From contig VGLJ01000042.1 in NCBI GenBank assembly GCA_016866775.1, positions 1 through 42,552 of the forward strand: a stretch of DNA of 42,552 nt, written 5' to 3'. Source of the DNA: Candidatus Rokuibacteriota bacterium (lineage in GTDB: Bacteria > Methylomirabilota > Methylomirabilia > Rokubacteriales > CSP1-6). Positions 24,884 to 33,821 of this stretch are shown here, in pieces; the first letter of the stretch is position 1; the number at the start of each line of letters is the position of its first letter. The position numbers and the translations under genes were made by a program. The notes beneath the pieces are model-generated. The model searched no databases. It was given only the letters and a program-made list of their open reading frames with translations, and was not told where the DNA came from.

Positions 24884-26611
24884 GTGCGGGGCATCGCCCT
24901 CGGCGTCGCCGTCGTCGCCTTCGGGCTCTTCCTGATCGGGCTCGGCCGGGCTCCATTCCTCGATCCGCCGGAAGGCTTTCACGCCGCGGTCGCGCAGAGC
25001 ATCCGCGCCAGCGGTGACGCCGTCACCCTGCGCATCAACGGCATCCGGTATTTCGACAAGCCGCCGCTCCTCTACTGGCTCATGGCGGCCAGCTTCGAGG
25101 CCGGCGGCGTGACGCCGTGGACCGCGCGCTTGCCGTCCGCCATCGCCGCGGTCGGCGTGGCCGCGGTGACCGCACGGCTCGGGATGCTGCTCGGAGGCCC
25201 GCGGCTCGGACTGCTCGCCGGGCTGATGGTCAGCACGAACCTCGGCATCTTCCTCTACGCGCGGCTCGTGAAGCCGGACCTCGTGTTCATCCTCTGCATC
25301 CTTCTGGCATATGCCGGGTTCGTTTTGGCGTACCGCGGTTCCGGGAGGTGGGCGCTCGCCGTGTTCTACGCGGCGCTCGGGCTCGCGACGCTCGCGAAGG
25401 ACATCCTGGGCGCGCTCGGGCCGTGCGTGGTCATCGCGCTCTTCTTCTGGCTGAGCCGCGAGCGTCCGCTCGCGCCGTGGGTGCCGTGGTGGGGGCCGCT
25501 GCTCGCCGCCGCCATCGCCGTGCCGTGGTACCTCGCGGTCGAGCGTGAGAACCCCGGCTTCCTCTGGTACACGATCGTCGACAACCACCTCCTGAACTTC
25601 ACGCGCCAGCGCGTGTTCCCCGACGAGGACGTGCCGCTCGCCGCGGTGGAGTTCGTCGTCGTCACCGCCGCCGCGTTCCTCCCGTGGGCGCTCGCGGCGC
25701 CGTGGGCGATCGCGCGCGCGCTCAAGCGGCCGTGGCCGGATGCCACCGCGCGGCTGTGGGCGCTGCTGGCGCTGTGGGCCGTCGTCGTCATCGGCTTCTT
25801 CGCGATCTCGCCGTTCAAGCTGCCGCACTACGGCCTGCCCGCGTTCCCGGCGCTCGCGCTGCTCGTCGCGCGCGTGTGGGACGAGTCGATCGAGGCGGTG
25901 CCGCTCTCGCTGCGTCCGCGCACGCTGCTCGTCCCGGTCCTCGTCCTCTTCGCGCTCGCCACGCTCGGCGCCGCGGCGGCGTGGGGCGGCATCCTCCCGG
26001 TGCCGGCTGAGACGCTGAGCTCGCTCGACGTGGCGACGCGCAACGTCGCGGCGCGGGGCGGGGAAGTGGCCTCGGCGCCGATCGAGCGCTACGCGCCCAT
26101 CCTCGCGCGCTGCGCGCTCGTCTTCGGGCTGGGGACGATCGGCCTGATCGTGGCGGTGTGGCGGCGCGCGCCGGGCGTCGGGGTGGCGCTCGCGCTCGCG
26201 ACGATGGTCGCCTTCCTTCCCGTCGCCGGCGACGGCATGACCACGTTCGCGCGCTCCCGGTCGGCGATGACCGTGACCGATGCGCTCGCGCGCCGGGTGA
26301 CGCCGAACGACCTGATCGCGCACGAGGGGCCGCTGGAGAACACCGGCTCGCTCCTCCTGCGCGTGCGCGGCCCCGTTCAGGTCGTGGACGGCCTGCAGTC
26401 GAACCTCGCGTTCGGCGCCACCTTCCCCGAAGCGCGCGATCTCTTCTGGGATGCGCCCCGGCTGCAGGCGGCGTGGGCGGGGTCACGGCGCGTGTTCCTC
26501 GTGTCGGGCGTCGACCCCAATCGGAGCGTGGTGCGGGCCCTCCCCGCCGGGCGCGCGCACCTCATCGCGCGCGGGGGCGGGCGCTGGCTCTACTCAAACC
26601 TTGCCGATTGA
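24884..26611 (+). CDS. Glycosyltransferase family 39 membrane protein (ArnT/PMT-like)
   Basis: A 575-residue polytopic membrane protein that would transfer a sugar from a lipid-linked donor to lipid or protein on the outer face of the membrane. The first periplasmic loop has the GT39 signature FLDPPEGFHAAVAQSI, with the acidic catalytic site region, and RYFDKPPLLYWL. Many hydrophobic segments follow, with a soluble C-terminal tail. GTG 24884 directly abuts the previous stop. The neighbours (methyltransferase, GT2, DUF2079) and the nearby uppP suggest a polyprenyl-phosphate-based glycan pathway. Confidence 0.88.
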   Translation: MRGIALGVAVVAFGLFLIGLGRAPFLDPPEGFHAAVAQSIRASGDAVTLRINGIRYFDKPPLLYWLMAASFEAGGVTPWTARLPSAIAAVGVAAVTARLGMLLGGPRLGLLAGLMVSTNLGIFLYARLVKPDLVFILCILLAYAGFVLAYRGSGRWALAVFYAALGLATLAKDILGALGPCVVIALFFWLSRERPLAPWVPWWGPLLAAAIAVPWYLAVERENPGFLWYTIVDNHLLNFTRQRVFPDEDVPLAAVEFVVVTAAAFLPWALAAPWAIARALKRPWPDATARLWALLALWAVVVIGFFAISPFKLPHYGLPAFPALALLVARVWDESIEAVPLSLRPRTLLVPVLVLFALATLGAAAAWGGILPVPAETLSSLDVATRNVAARGGEVASAPIERYAPILARCALVFGLGTIGLIVAVWRRAPGVGVALALATMVAFLPVAGDGMTTFARSRSAMTVTDALARRVTPNDLIAHEGPLENTGSLLLRVRGPVQVVDGLQSNLAFGATFPEARDLFWDAPRLQAAWAGSRRVFLVSGVDPNRSVVRALPAGRAHLIARGGGRWLYSNLAD

Positions 26612-26627
26612 GGGGTCGGATCGGATC

Positions 26628-27326
26628 ATGGAAGTGGTGAGCATCACGGGCCGCTACACCCTGAAGCCGGATCCTCACAGCAGCCACTCCGTGATGCTGG
26701 CGTGGCTGGGCGAGGGGCACGGCCGCCGGCTGCTCGACGTCGGGGCGGCGGACGCCTTGCTCAGCCGCCACCTCACCGAGGCCGGCTGGCGGGTGACGGG
26801 GATCGAGTCGGATCCCGCGCTCGCCGAGGCCGGCCGCGCGTACTGCGAGCGCATGGTCGTGAGCGATCTCGACCGGGACCTGCCCGACTTCGACACCTCC
26901 TTCGACGCGATCGTGTACGGCGACGTGCTCGAGCATCTCGTCGATCCGCTGCGCACCGTGCGGGGCCTCAATCGCTGGCTCTCGCCCGGAGGCCGCGTCG
27001 TGGTCTCGGTCCCGAACGTGGCGCACCTGCTGATCCGCCTCTCGCTCCTGGTGGGGCGCTTCGATTACTTCGACCGCGGCATCCTCGACCGCACGCACCT
27101 CCGGTTCTTCACCGATCGGTCGCTGCGCCGCCTGCTCGGTGCCGCCGGTCTCGTGATCGTGCGTCGCACCGCCACCGCCGTGCCGCTCTACCAGGTGACG
27201 CCGGTCGCGTGGCACGGCCGCGTGCTCGCCGCGGTGCACGCGGTGAGCGCGGCGTTCTCGCGGATGTTTCCGCGTCTGCTCGCCTACCAGTTCGTCGTCG
27301 CCGCGGAGCGTGGCACGTGGCCGTGA
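26628..27326 (+). CDS. Class I SAM-dependent methyltransferase
   Basis: A 232-residue methyltransferase. Motif I reads RLLDVGAADALLSRHL, the acidic end of strand 2 is GIESDPA, and the post-motifs are FDAIVYGDVLEHLVDPLRTV and LSPGGRVVVSVPNVAH. The C-terminal RTHLRFFTDRSLRRLL pattern is typical of sugar or lipid methyltransferases found with glycosyltransferases. ATG 26628 comes after GAGGGG (26610-26615) at a loose distance. It lies 16 bases after the GT39 stop, and its own stop overlaps the GT2 start (GTGA). Confidence 0.88.
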   Translation: MEVVSITGRYTLKPDPHSSHSVMLAWLGEGHGRRLLDVGAADALLSRHLTEAGWRVTGIESDPALAEAGRAYCERMVVSDLDRDLPDFDTSFDAIVYGDVLEHLVDPLRTVRGLNRWLSPGGRVVVSVPNVAHLLIRLSLLVGRFDYFDRGILDRTHLRFFTDRSLRRLLGAAGLVIVRRTATAVPLYQVTPVAWHGRVLAAVHAVSAAFSRMFPRLLAYQFVVAAERGTWP

Positions 27327-28087
27327 CGAAGCCGAAAGTCGTGGTCGTCATGCCGGCCTACAACGCCGGCCGCACGCTCCGGATGACGTACGAGGAGCTG
27401 CCGAAGGACACGGTGAGCACCGTCATCCTGGTGGACGACGGCTCGACCGACATGACGCTGGAGGTCGCGCGCCAGCTCGGGCTGCAGATCTTCGTCCACG
27501 ACCGGAACTACGGCTACGGCGCCAACCAGAAGACCTGCTACACGGAGGCGCTGCGCGCGGGCGCCGAAGTCGTGGTGATGGTGCACCCCGACTACCAGTA
27601 CGACCCGACGCTGGTCCCGCAGATCATCGCGCCCATCCTCGCGGGCGACGCCGACGTCGTGCTCGGCTCGCGGCTCAAGAGCGGCTCGGCGCTCGCGCAG
27701 GGGATGCCGTGGTGGAAGTTCGTCTCGAATCGGTTCCTGACCTGGGTGGAGAACACCGTGTTCGGGCTCCACCTGTCCGAGTACCACACCGGCTACCGCG
27801 CGTTCCGGCGCGAGGTGCTCGAGACGGTGAACTTCGCCGCGAACTCCGACGCGTTCATCTTCGACCAGGAGATCATCGCGCAGACCGTGGCCGCCGGGTT
27901 CCGGATCGGCGAGATCGCGGTGCCGACGCGCTACTTCAAGGAAGCGTCGCAGGCGAGCTTCCTCGCCTCGACGCGCTACGGGCTCAGCATCCTCTCGGTC
28001 TGCTTCGTGTACCTGCTGCATCGCCGCGGGATCCGACGCTCGCGGCGCTTCTCGAGCCTGCGCGCGCGCTATCACCGCTTGCCTTGA
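27323..28087 (+). CDS. Glycosyltransferase family 2 (polyprenyl-phosphate type)
   Basis: A 254-residue GT-A transferase resembling dolichol-/polyprenyl-phosphate sugar transferases. It has VVVVMPAYNAGRTL, VILVDDGSTDMT with the nucleotide-binding aspartates, MVHPDYQYDP in the metal site region, and FDQEIIAQ. A short hydrophobic stretch near the C-terminus (LSILSVCFVYLLH) may touch the membrane. It would make the lipid-linked sugar used by the GT39 protein. GTG 27323 overlaps the methyltransferase stop; GTG 27317 is an alternative. Confidence 0.9.
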   Translation: MTKPKVVVVMPAYNAGRTLRMTYEELPKDTVSTVILVDDGSTDMTLEVARQLGLQIFVHDRNYGYGANQKTCYTEALRAGAEVVVMVHPDYQYDPTLVPQIIAPILAGDADVVLGSRLKSGSALAQGMPWWKFVSNRFLTWVENTVFGLHLSEYHTGYRAFRREVLETVNFAANSDAFIFDQEIIAQTVAAGFRIGEIAVPTRYFKEASQASFLASTRYGLSILSVCFVYLLHRRGIRRSRRFSSLRARYHRLP

Positions 28088-28103
28088 TCGCTCGCGCGCG
28101 CCG

Positions 28104-29660
28104 GTGACCGCGTCGCGCGCCCTTCTCGTGCGTCTTCTCGACGTCCTCGGCGTGGTCGCCGTGCTCGGCGGCGTCGTCGTGGCCGTGACCGGCGGCACGA
28201 AGCTCGGCGGGATTCTCCTCACGCGTCCCGAAGCGTTCGTCGTCGCCGCGACGACGCTCTTCGGCCTCCGCGCGTTGCTCCGGCCCTATCCGCCGCCCGC
28301 GCGCGCGCCCGCGCGTGTCGTCGCCATCGCGGTGGCGGGCTACGTCGTCGCGATGGGCTTCATCGTCGTCACGCGCCACTGGATGCTGCGGACGCACGCG
28401 CTCGACCTCGGGCAGTACGTGCAGACGGTGTGGGCGATCGCGCACGGCCACGGCGCGACGTTCACGCTGATTCCCGAGTACGTGACCACCGTGAAGATGC
28501 ACGCGTGGGGCGATCACTTCTCGCCGATCCTCTACACGCTCGTCCCGTTCATCCGCCTGGTGCCGGACACGACGGTCGCGCTGCTCTTCCAGACGGTCGT
28601 GCTGGCGCTCGGTGCGTTCGCGGTCTACCGGTACGCGCAGGGCCGCGTGCCCCCGACCGCCGCGGCGGCGCTCGCGGTCGTGTACCTGCTGAATCCGTCG
28701 CTGCAGGGGATCAACCTGCGCGACATCCACCCCGCCGCGTTCGTGATCCCGCTGATCATCGCGGCCGCCGTCGCGCACGACGCACGCCGGTTCGGGTGGT
28801 GCGCGCTCGCCGTGATCCTCGCGGCGGCGTGCCGGGAGGATGCCGCGGTCGCCGTGGTCGGCTTCGGCATCTGGCTGGCGCTCGCGCGACGGCGCCGGGT
28901 GGCGGGGCCCCTCGTCGCCGTGGCGGCGGTCGCGTTGCTGCTGCTCGACCTGCAGGTGATCATGCCGTACTTCCGCGGCGGCGCGGAGTATCACCATCTC
29001 TATCGCTACACGCACCTCGGCAGCTCGCTCACGGAGATCCTGGTCAGCGTCGCCGTCAGGCCGTGGCGCTGGCTCGGCGTGCTGCTGACCGGACCGAAGC
29101 TCGTCTACATGCTCGCGCTGCTGGCGCCGCTCGGCTTCCTGCCGTTGCTCGCGCCGCGCGTGCTCGCCGCGGCGCTGCCGGGGCTCGCGATGAATCTCCT
29201 GAGCGTCGACCCGATCCTCATCAACCACCGGTCGCAGTACCAGAGCTTCGTGCTCCCGTTCCTCGCGCTCGCGGCGGTCGAGGGCTACGCGGTCCTGCGC
29301 GCGCGCGCGGGCGAGTGGAGCCGGGCGCCGGCGATCGCGCTCGGCGTCGCGGTCTGTCTCGCGCTGATCCTGACGTCGCGCACGTTCAACGATCTCTCGG
29401 TGCAGAAGTGGCGCCCGGGAGAGGAGCAGCGCGCGGCGCACCGCTTGCTGGCGAGGATTCCGAAGGCGAGCGGCGTCAGCGCGAACGAGCGCCTGGTGCC
29501 GCACCTCGTGCTGCGCGAGCACGTGTTCGTGTTCCCGCGCGGCCTCGGGATCAGCTCGCACGTGATCGAGCGCGCGGACGTGCTCGCGCGCGTTCCCGCG
29601 CCGGGCTACGTGGAGCGCGAGCGCGCGGGCGGCTGGGTGCTGCTGGAGCGTCAGCCCTAG
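28104..29660 (+). CDS. DUF2079 polytopic membrane protein
   Basis: A 518-residue membrane protein with about ten hydrophobic segments and a short soluble C-terminus. The DUF2079 pattern is visible: ALDLGQYVQTVWAIAHGH, then HAWGDHFSPILYTLVPF, and GINLRDIHPAAFVIPLI. The family is thought to be related to GT-C type glycosyltransferases, but no reaction is established. GTG 28104 starts 16 bases after the GT2 stop, so it is probably the last gene of the glycan unit. Its stop lies two bases from the convergent SnoaL-like gene. Confidence 0.85.
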   Translation: MTASRALLVRLLDVLGVVAVLGGVVVAVTGGTKLGGILLTRPEAFVVAATTLFGLRALLRPYPPPARAPARVVAIAVAGYVVAMGFIVVTRHWMLRTHALDLGQYVQTVWAIAHGHGATFTLIPEYVTTVKMHAWGDHFSPILYTLVPFIRLVPDTTVALLFQTVVLALGAFAVYRYAQGRVPPTAAAALAVVYLLNPSLQGINLRDIHPAAFVIPLIIAAAVAHDARRFGWCALAVILAAACREDAAVAVVGFGIWLALARRRRVAGPLVAVAAVALLLLDLQVIMPYFRGGAEYHHLYRYTHLGSSLTEILVSVAVRPWRWLGVLLTGPKLVYMLALLAPLGFLPLLAPRVLAAALPGLAMNLLSVDPILINHRSQYQSFVLPFLALAAVEGYAVLRARAGEWSRAPAIALGVAVCLALILTSRTFNDLSVQKWRPGEEQRAAHRLLARIPKASGVSANERLVPHLVLREHVFVFPRGLGISSHVIERADVLARVPAPGYVERERAGGWVLLERQP

Positions 29661-29661
29661 G

Positions 29662-30090
29662 CTAGGCTTCGGCCTCGCTCACCTCACCGGAGGCGAGCAC
29701 GTGCGACGCGTGGTGGTGGATCATCCGCCAGCCCTCCGTCCCCCGCGCGAACAGGTTCGTCGCGAGGATGCGTGTGACGCCCACGCGCCCGCCGACGTCG
29801 GACAGGATGTTCTCGGTGCAGGTGACCCACCCGACGTCCGCGTGGACGACCACGCGGAGATCGCCGATGGTGAAGCGCATCTCCTCGGTGTTGGCGAAGA
29901 TCGCGCGCCACGACTCGCGCACGGCGTCCCAGCCGGTGAGCAGCGGCCAGCCCGGGTGCACGCACTTGACGTCGTCGTCGTGCGTCCAGACCGCGTCCAT
30001 CTCCGCGAGGTCGAGCGCCTCGAACGCGCGATAGAACCGCGCGTTCGCGTCCGCGACGGCCTTGCTCTCGCCCGTCAGGCCTGGGGGCAT
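29662..30090 (-). CDS. SnoaL/ketosteroid-isomerase-like NTF2-fold protein
   Basis: A 142-residue small alpha+beta barrel protein of the NTF2 superfamily. It shows the DUF4440-like pattern ANARFYRAFEALDLAEMDAVW, HPGWPLLTGWDAVRESW, and the C-terminal WRMIHHHAS. Members include isomerases, dehydratases and non-enzymatic binding proteins, so the reaction is unknown. ATG 30090 overlaps the end of the Rieske gene by 16 bases, which implies coupled translation of the pair. Confidence 0.85.
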   Translation of the reverse strand: MPPGLTGESKAVADANARFYRAFEALDLAEMDAVWTHDDDVKCVHPGWPLLTGWDAVRESWRAIFANTEEMRFTIGDLRVVVHADVGWVTCTENILSDVGGRVGVTRILATNLFARGTEGWRMIHHHASHVLASGEVSEAEA

Positions 30091-30425
30091 TCGACGACGA
30101 CGTGCTCGCCTTCGTGGCGCAGCGGGAGCGTGCCCAGCGCATCGCCCGCGCACGGCCCCGCGATGCAGCGCCCGGTCGCCGGCTCGAAGACCGCGCCGTG
30201 CGTCGCGCAGACGATCGTCCGCGCGTCCTCGCTGAGGAACTCGTTCTCCCAGAGGTCGAGCGGCGTGCCGACGTGCGGGCAGCGGTTCACGTACGCGTGG
30301 AACGCGCCCTCGTGGTTCACGACGAAGCCGTGCACGCGCTTGCCGCCGCACTCGAGACGGAACTTCGCGGTGTGGCCGGGTCTCACGTCGGCCGCCGCGC
30401 AGCGCCACTGCGCCGGGTCGGTCAT
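30075..30425 (-). CDS. Rieske [2Fe-2S] ferredoxin-like protein
   Basis: A 116-residue stand-alone Rieske protein that carries electrons, most likely to an oxygenase, or senses redox state. The iron-sulfur ligands are the pairs C-x-H in NRCPHVGTPLD and C-x2-H in IVCATHGAVFEP. ATG 30425 lies eight bases after a TACCAT element and has no ribosome site; ATG 30443 would overlap the promoter. No oxygenase gene lies nearby; the SnoaL-like partner is the only co-transcribed gene. Confidence 0.88.
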   Translation of the reverse strand: MTDPAQWRCAAADVRPGHTAKFRLECGGKRVHGFVVNHEGAFHAYVNRCPHVGTPLDLWENEFLSEDARTIVCATHGAVFEPATGRCIAGPCAGDALGTLPLRHEGEHVVVECPQA

Positions 30426-30452
30426 GAGGCGGAATGGTAGCATCGGACTCGC
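30426..30452. promoter_or_regulatory. Bidirectional promoter with overlapping -10 boxes
   Basis: Between divergent start codons only 27 bases apart, TAGCAT (30438-30443, plus) and TACCAT (30439-30434, minus) overlap by two bases. The first is nine bases before ATG 30453, the second eight bases before ATG 30425. Each matches the -10 consensus at four of six positions, including both ends. Ribosome sites are absent on both sides, so leaderless divergent transcription is likely. Confidence 0.45.
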
Positions 30453-31388
30453 ATGCTCGCGATCGACGCGCGCGACGTGGCGAAGACATTCCGGAGCGGC
30501 GTGCTCCGCCGGCGCGAGACGGTGGCGCTCGCGGGCGTGTCGCTCGGCGTGCCGCGGGGGACGATCTTCGGGCTCCTCGGCCCGAACGGCGCAGGGAAGA
30601 CCACGCTGCTCTCGATCTTCGCCACGCTGCTGCTGCCTGATCGCGGCCAGGTCACGGTGCTCGGCCACGACGTCGTTCGCGAGGCGGGCGCGGTGCGCCG
30701 CCGGCTCAACATGGCGAGCGGCAACGCGTCGTTCGTGTGGGCGCTGAAGCCGCCGGAGATCCTCGCGTTCTACGGACGGCTGTACGGGCTCTCCGGACGG
30801 CGCCTGCGTTTGCGCATCGACGAGCTGCTCGAGATGTCCGAGCTCACCGCGCACCGGCGCGTGGCGTACAACGAGCTCTCCACGGGGCTCAAGCAGCGGC
30901 TCGCGCTGGCGAAGGCGCTCGTCAACGACCCCGAGCTGCTGTTCCTCGACGAGCCGACGCTCGGCCTGGATCCGGACGTGTCCGTGCGGCTGCGCGAGCG
31001 CATCGCGCGCCTGCGCCGTGAGCGCGAGATGACGATCGTGCTCACGACGCACTACATGCGGGAGGCGGAGCAGCTCTGCGACGAGATCGCGTTCATCAAG
31101 AGCGGCCGCGTCCTGGCGCGCGGCACGGCGTCGGAGCTGAAGCGGCAGATCCGGATCGGCGACGTCATCGCGCTGCGCCTCGATCCGCCGGACGCGCCGT
31201 GGCTCGCGGACATGGCGGGCGTGCTGCGCTGCACGGCCGTCAACGGGCGCATCGAGTGCACCGTGGACGACGCCGAGAAGCGGCTGGCGGAGATCCTCGC
31301 GGCCCTCCACGCCGAGGCCGTCGTCGTGAAGGACATCCAGGTCCGCGAGCCCGAGCTCGAGGAAGTCTTCGTTGAGCTGGCGCGCTGA
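30453..31388 (+). CDS. ABC transporter ATPase, ABC-2 exporter type
   Basis: A 311-residue ATP-binding subunit of the drug/polysaccharide exporter class. Walker A GPNGAGKT is at about 43-50, the signature reads LSTGLKQRLAL in place of LSGGQ, Walker B LLFLDEPTLGLDP follows, and the switch histidine is in VLTTHYM. A C-terminal regulatory extension of about 80 residues resembles that of antibiotic-efflux ATPases such as CcmA/DrrA. It overlaps the permease gene by 17 bases. Confidence 0.92.
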   Translation: MLAIDARDVAKTFRSGVLRRRETVALAGVSLGVPRGTIFGLLGPNGAGKTTLLSIFATLLLPDRGQVTVLGHDVVREAGAVRRRLNMASGNASFVWALKPPEILAFYGRLYGLSGRRLRLRIDELLEMSELTAHRRVAYNELSTGLKQRLALAKALVNDPELLFLDEPTLGLDPDVSVRLRERIARLRREREMTIVLTTHYMREAEQLCDEIAFIKSGRVLARGTASELKRQIRIGDVIALRLDPPDAPWLADMAGVLRCTAVNGRIECTVDDAEKRLAEILAALHAEAVVVKDIQVREPELEEVFVELAR

Positions 31389-32166
31389 GCTCGTCGCGAT
31401 CAGCGCGTTCGCCCGGCGCAATCTCCAGATGGCGTCGCGCAACGTGTTCCTCGTCTTCGAGCTCCTCTTCTGGCCGGTCGTCGGCGTGGTCGGCATCGGG
31501 CTCATGGCCCGGTTCCTCCAGCTGTCGCCCGAAGCCACCTCCTTCATCCTCATCGGGCAGATCGCGTTCTCCACGGTGAGCATCTGTCAGCTGGACGTCG
31601 CGTACGCCGTGCTCTACGACGTCTGGTCGAAGTCGGTGAAGCATCAGTTCCTGGCGCCCATCGGCGTGCGCCACCTCACGGCCGGCGCGTGGCTGGTCGG
31701 GATCCTGCGCGCGCTCGTCGTCTTCACGCTGCTCGCGGCGCTGGGATGGTGGGCCTTCGGCTTCGATGCGCTCCACGCGGGCGTGGTCCCGCTCGCCGTC
31801 TTCCTCATGGGGTGCTGTCTCACCGCGTGGTCGGTGAGCGTGATCGTCTGCACCCTCATCATGCTGTTCGGCGCGAAGGCGGAGACGGCCGCGTGGGCGA
31901 GCGTGAACTTCGTGCTGACGCTCGCCGGCATCTACTACTCGGTCGCCGTGCTGCCGACGCCCGTGGCCGCGCTCGCCGCGGCGATCCCGCTGACGTACTT
32001 CCTCGACGCGTATCGCGCGTACCACGGGTTTCCCCCGGAGTTCGCGCGGCCCATCCTCGTGGGCAGCGTGCTCGCGGTCCTCTACGTGGTCCTGAGCCAC
32101 TGGGCGTTCGTGGCCGCGGTGCGGAGCGCGCGACGCTCGGGGTTGCTGCTGAAGCTGTCGGAGTGA
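31372..32166 (+). CDS. ABC-2 type transporter permease
   Basis: A 264-residue membrane subunit with about six hydrophobic segments, partner of the upstream ATPase. TTG 31372 is the start: GAGGAA precedes it by a normal distance and the coding overlap with the ATPase gene implies coupling. The N-terminal FARRNLQMASRNVFLVFELLFWP pattern (described here in part) and the central LNFVLTLAGIYYS-like region fit the ABC-2 family. The exported substrate is unknown. Its stop overlaps the start of the metal transporter (GTGA). Confidence 0.87.
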   Translation: MSWRAELVAISAFARRNLQMASRNVFLVFELLFWPVVGVVGIGLMARFLQLSPEATSFILIGQIAFSTVSICQLDVAYAVLYDVWSKSVKHQFLAPIGVRHLTAGAWLVGILRALVVFTLLAALGWWAFGFDALHAGVVPLAVFLMGCCLTAWSVSVIVCTLIMLFGAKAETAAWASVNFVLTLAGIYYSVAVLPTPVAALAAAIPLTYFLDAYRAYHGFPPEFARPILVGSVLAVLYVVLSHWAFVAAVRSARRSGLLLKLSE

Positions 32167-32891
32167 GCGTGGATCCTGTCCTGTCGGCGGTCCTGCTCGG
32201 CTTCGTCCTCGGCCTGCAGCACGCCACCGATCCCGACCATGTCGTCGCCGTCGCGACGATCGTGACGCGCGAGCGGCGCTTCGTCGCGGGCGTGCGCGTG
32301 GGACTGTGGTGGGGCGTCGGGCACATGCTGACGCTGGGCGCCGCCGGCGCGGGGGTGGTCGCGCTGAACGTCGGCATGCCGGGGCGCGTCGCGACCGGCC
32401 TCGAGCTCCTGGTGGCCGCGATGCTCGTCGGTCTCGGCGCCGTTCGCCTGCACGGCGCGCTCCGCGGCATCCTCGCGGTCGCGCCCGACCGCCGCGTCGC
32501 CGATCATCACCACGGGCGGAAGGAGACCGTCCACACGCACCACGGCCGGCCGCACGTCCATCCCTCGGCGGCGCTGCTCGCGGCGTGGCGCGACGAGAGC
32601 CGGCGCGTCGCGCTCCGCGCGATGCTGGTCGGCGCCGTGCACGGCATGGCCGGCACCGCGGCGGTCGCGCTGCTCGTGCTCGCGACGCTCCACACGGTGA
32701 CCGCGCCCGCGGTCTCTCTGCTCGTCTTCGGTCTCGGGACGATGGCCGGGATGACGGCGCTCACGGCGGCGATGGCCTATCCGGTGGCACGGCTCGCGCG
32801 CCTCCGGCTCATGCGCGAGGCGATGGCGCTGGCGTCGGGCGTCGCGGCGATCGCGTTCGGCTGCTGGTACGCCGTGCGCCTCGTCGTCTGA
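32163..32891 (+). CDS. Nickel/cobalt transporter-like membrane protein (NiCoT/UreH)
   Basis: A 242-residue membrane protein of the NiCoT/UreH superfamily. The metal-selectivity signature in the first helix, HATDPDH (from residue 20, HX4DH), is intact. A cytoplasmic or periplasmic loop around residues 116-137 is very histidine-rich (DHHHGRKE, HTHHGRPHVHP), typical of nickel or cobalt handling. Direction of transport cannot be told from sequence. GTG 32163 overlaps the permease stop. No urease or hydrogenase genes are in the window. Confidence 0.85.
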   Translation: MSVDPVLSAVLLGFVLGLQHATDPDHVVAVATIVTRERRFVAGVRVGLWWGVGHMLTLGAAGAGVVALNVGMPGRVATGLELLVAAMLVGLGAVRLHGALRGILAVAPDRRVADHHHGRKETVHTHHGRPHVHPSAALLAAWRDESRRVALRAMLVGAVHGMAGTAAVALLVLATLHTVTAPAVSLLVFGLGTMAGMTALTAAMAYPVARLARLRLMREAMALASGVAAIAFGCWYAVRLVV

Positions 32892-32902
32892 CGGGCCCGA
32901 TC

Positions 32903-33517
32903 GTGGTCGTGCGCACGTGGTCGATCGGCTGTCGCCTCCTCGGCGCGCTCACCGTCGTCGCGTTCGTCGTCGCCGCGTTCACCTCGGCGCCCAAGCTGGC
33001 CGCGCGGCGTCTCGCGGTGATGCCGGACGTCGGGGCCGCGGACGCCATCGTCGCCCTCGGCGCGACGGGCTACGTCGACGGAACGCTCGGCGACGCCTCG
33101 CTGCGCCGCGCCGTCCTCGGCATCCGGCTCTACCGCGAGGGGCTCGCGCCGCGCATCGTCTTCCTCGGCATGGTCGGCGAGGCGCAGTCGCGCGCGCGGC
33201 TCGCGCTGAGCCTCGGCGTTCCGCGCGAGGCGATCCTCACGGAAGGCGAGGAGCCGACCACGCGCGACGAGGCCCATCGGATGGGCGTCGTGCTGCGCGA
33301 GCGTCGCGGCGTCCGCTCGGTCCTGCTCGTCCCCGACGTCCTCCACATGCGCCGCGCCCGCGGCCTCTTCGAGCGCGCCGGCTTCACGGTGCGCCCCGCG
33401 CCGACGGAGACCGGCATCCTCGGCGCGGCGTCACCCGAGCGGCGCCTGGTCCTCACGCGCCACGTGGCGCAGGAAGTCGCGGCGCTCGCGTACCACCGGC
33501 TCTTCGGCTACCTGTGA
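32903..33517 (+). CDS. YdcF/SanA-like DUF218 protein
   Basis: A 204-residue protein with one N-terminal membrane segment (LLGALTVVAFVVAAFTSA) and a DUF218 domain: ADAIVALGATGYVDG, LYREGLAPRIVFLG, TTRDEAHRMGVVL, and VLLVPDVLHMRRARGLF. Relatives (SanA, ElyC, YdcF) act in envelope integrity or lipid-carrier metabolism. GTG 32903 is chosen, GTG 32909 is possible; neither has a ribosome site. It follows the metal transporter by 11 bases. Confidence 0.82.
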   Translation: MVVRTWSIGCRLLGALTVVAFVVAAFTSAPKLAARRLAVMPDVGAADAIVALGATGYVDGTLGDASLRRAVLGIRLYREGLAPRIVFLGMVGEAQSRARLALSLGVPREAILTEGEEPTTRDEAHRMGVVLRERRGVRSVLLVPDVLHMRRARGLFERAGFTVRPAPTETGILGAASPERRLVLTRHVAQEVAALAYHRLFGYL

Positions 33518-33527
33518 GCGCACGCCG

Positions 33528-33821
33528 ATGACGCTCCTGCTGCTGGCGGTCGTCGCGGTGACGTCGCTCCTTGCTGTCGCGGCGCTCGGGCGGGGCCGCG
33601 TCGGCGAGGCGCTGGCGGCGCTCGGAATGGTGCTGGAGGCGATCGGCGCGACGGTGGGGTTCTTCGTCGCGAACCTGACGGCGGGAGTCGCGCTCGTCCT
33701 GGTCGCGCGCGCGGTGTCGCTCTTCTACGCGACGCTGTACGAAGTCGCGGACGTGACGCTGCCGATCATGTCACTGATCCAGGCGCTGACGATCACGCTC
33801 TGGCGCGTGCGAATCGGGTAG
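33528..33821 (+). CDS. Small hydrophobic membrane protein, unknown
   Basis: A 97-residue protein made almost entirely of hydrophobic stretches: one at 2-19, a second around 27-62 broken by a few glycines, and a shorter one near the C-terminus. I recognise no family. It starts ten bases after the DUF218 gene and ends before a stretch of hairpins, so it is probably the last gene of the plus-strand unit. Confidence 0.65.
   Translation: MTLLLLAVVAVTSLLAVAALGRGRVGEALAALGMVLEAIGATVGFFVANLTAGVALVLVARAVSLFYATLYEVADVTLPIMSLIQALTITLWRVRIG

Noticed and set aside
24011-26323. A 770-residue open frame on the minus strand opposite the CinA-like and GT39 genes
   Set aside because: Its product is rich in Arg, Asp, Glu and His with no domain character. 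It is the usual antisense shadow of GC-rich codons; the plus-strand genes have clear family motifs.
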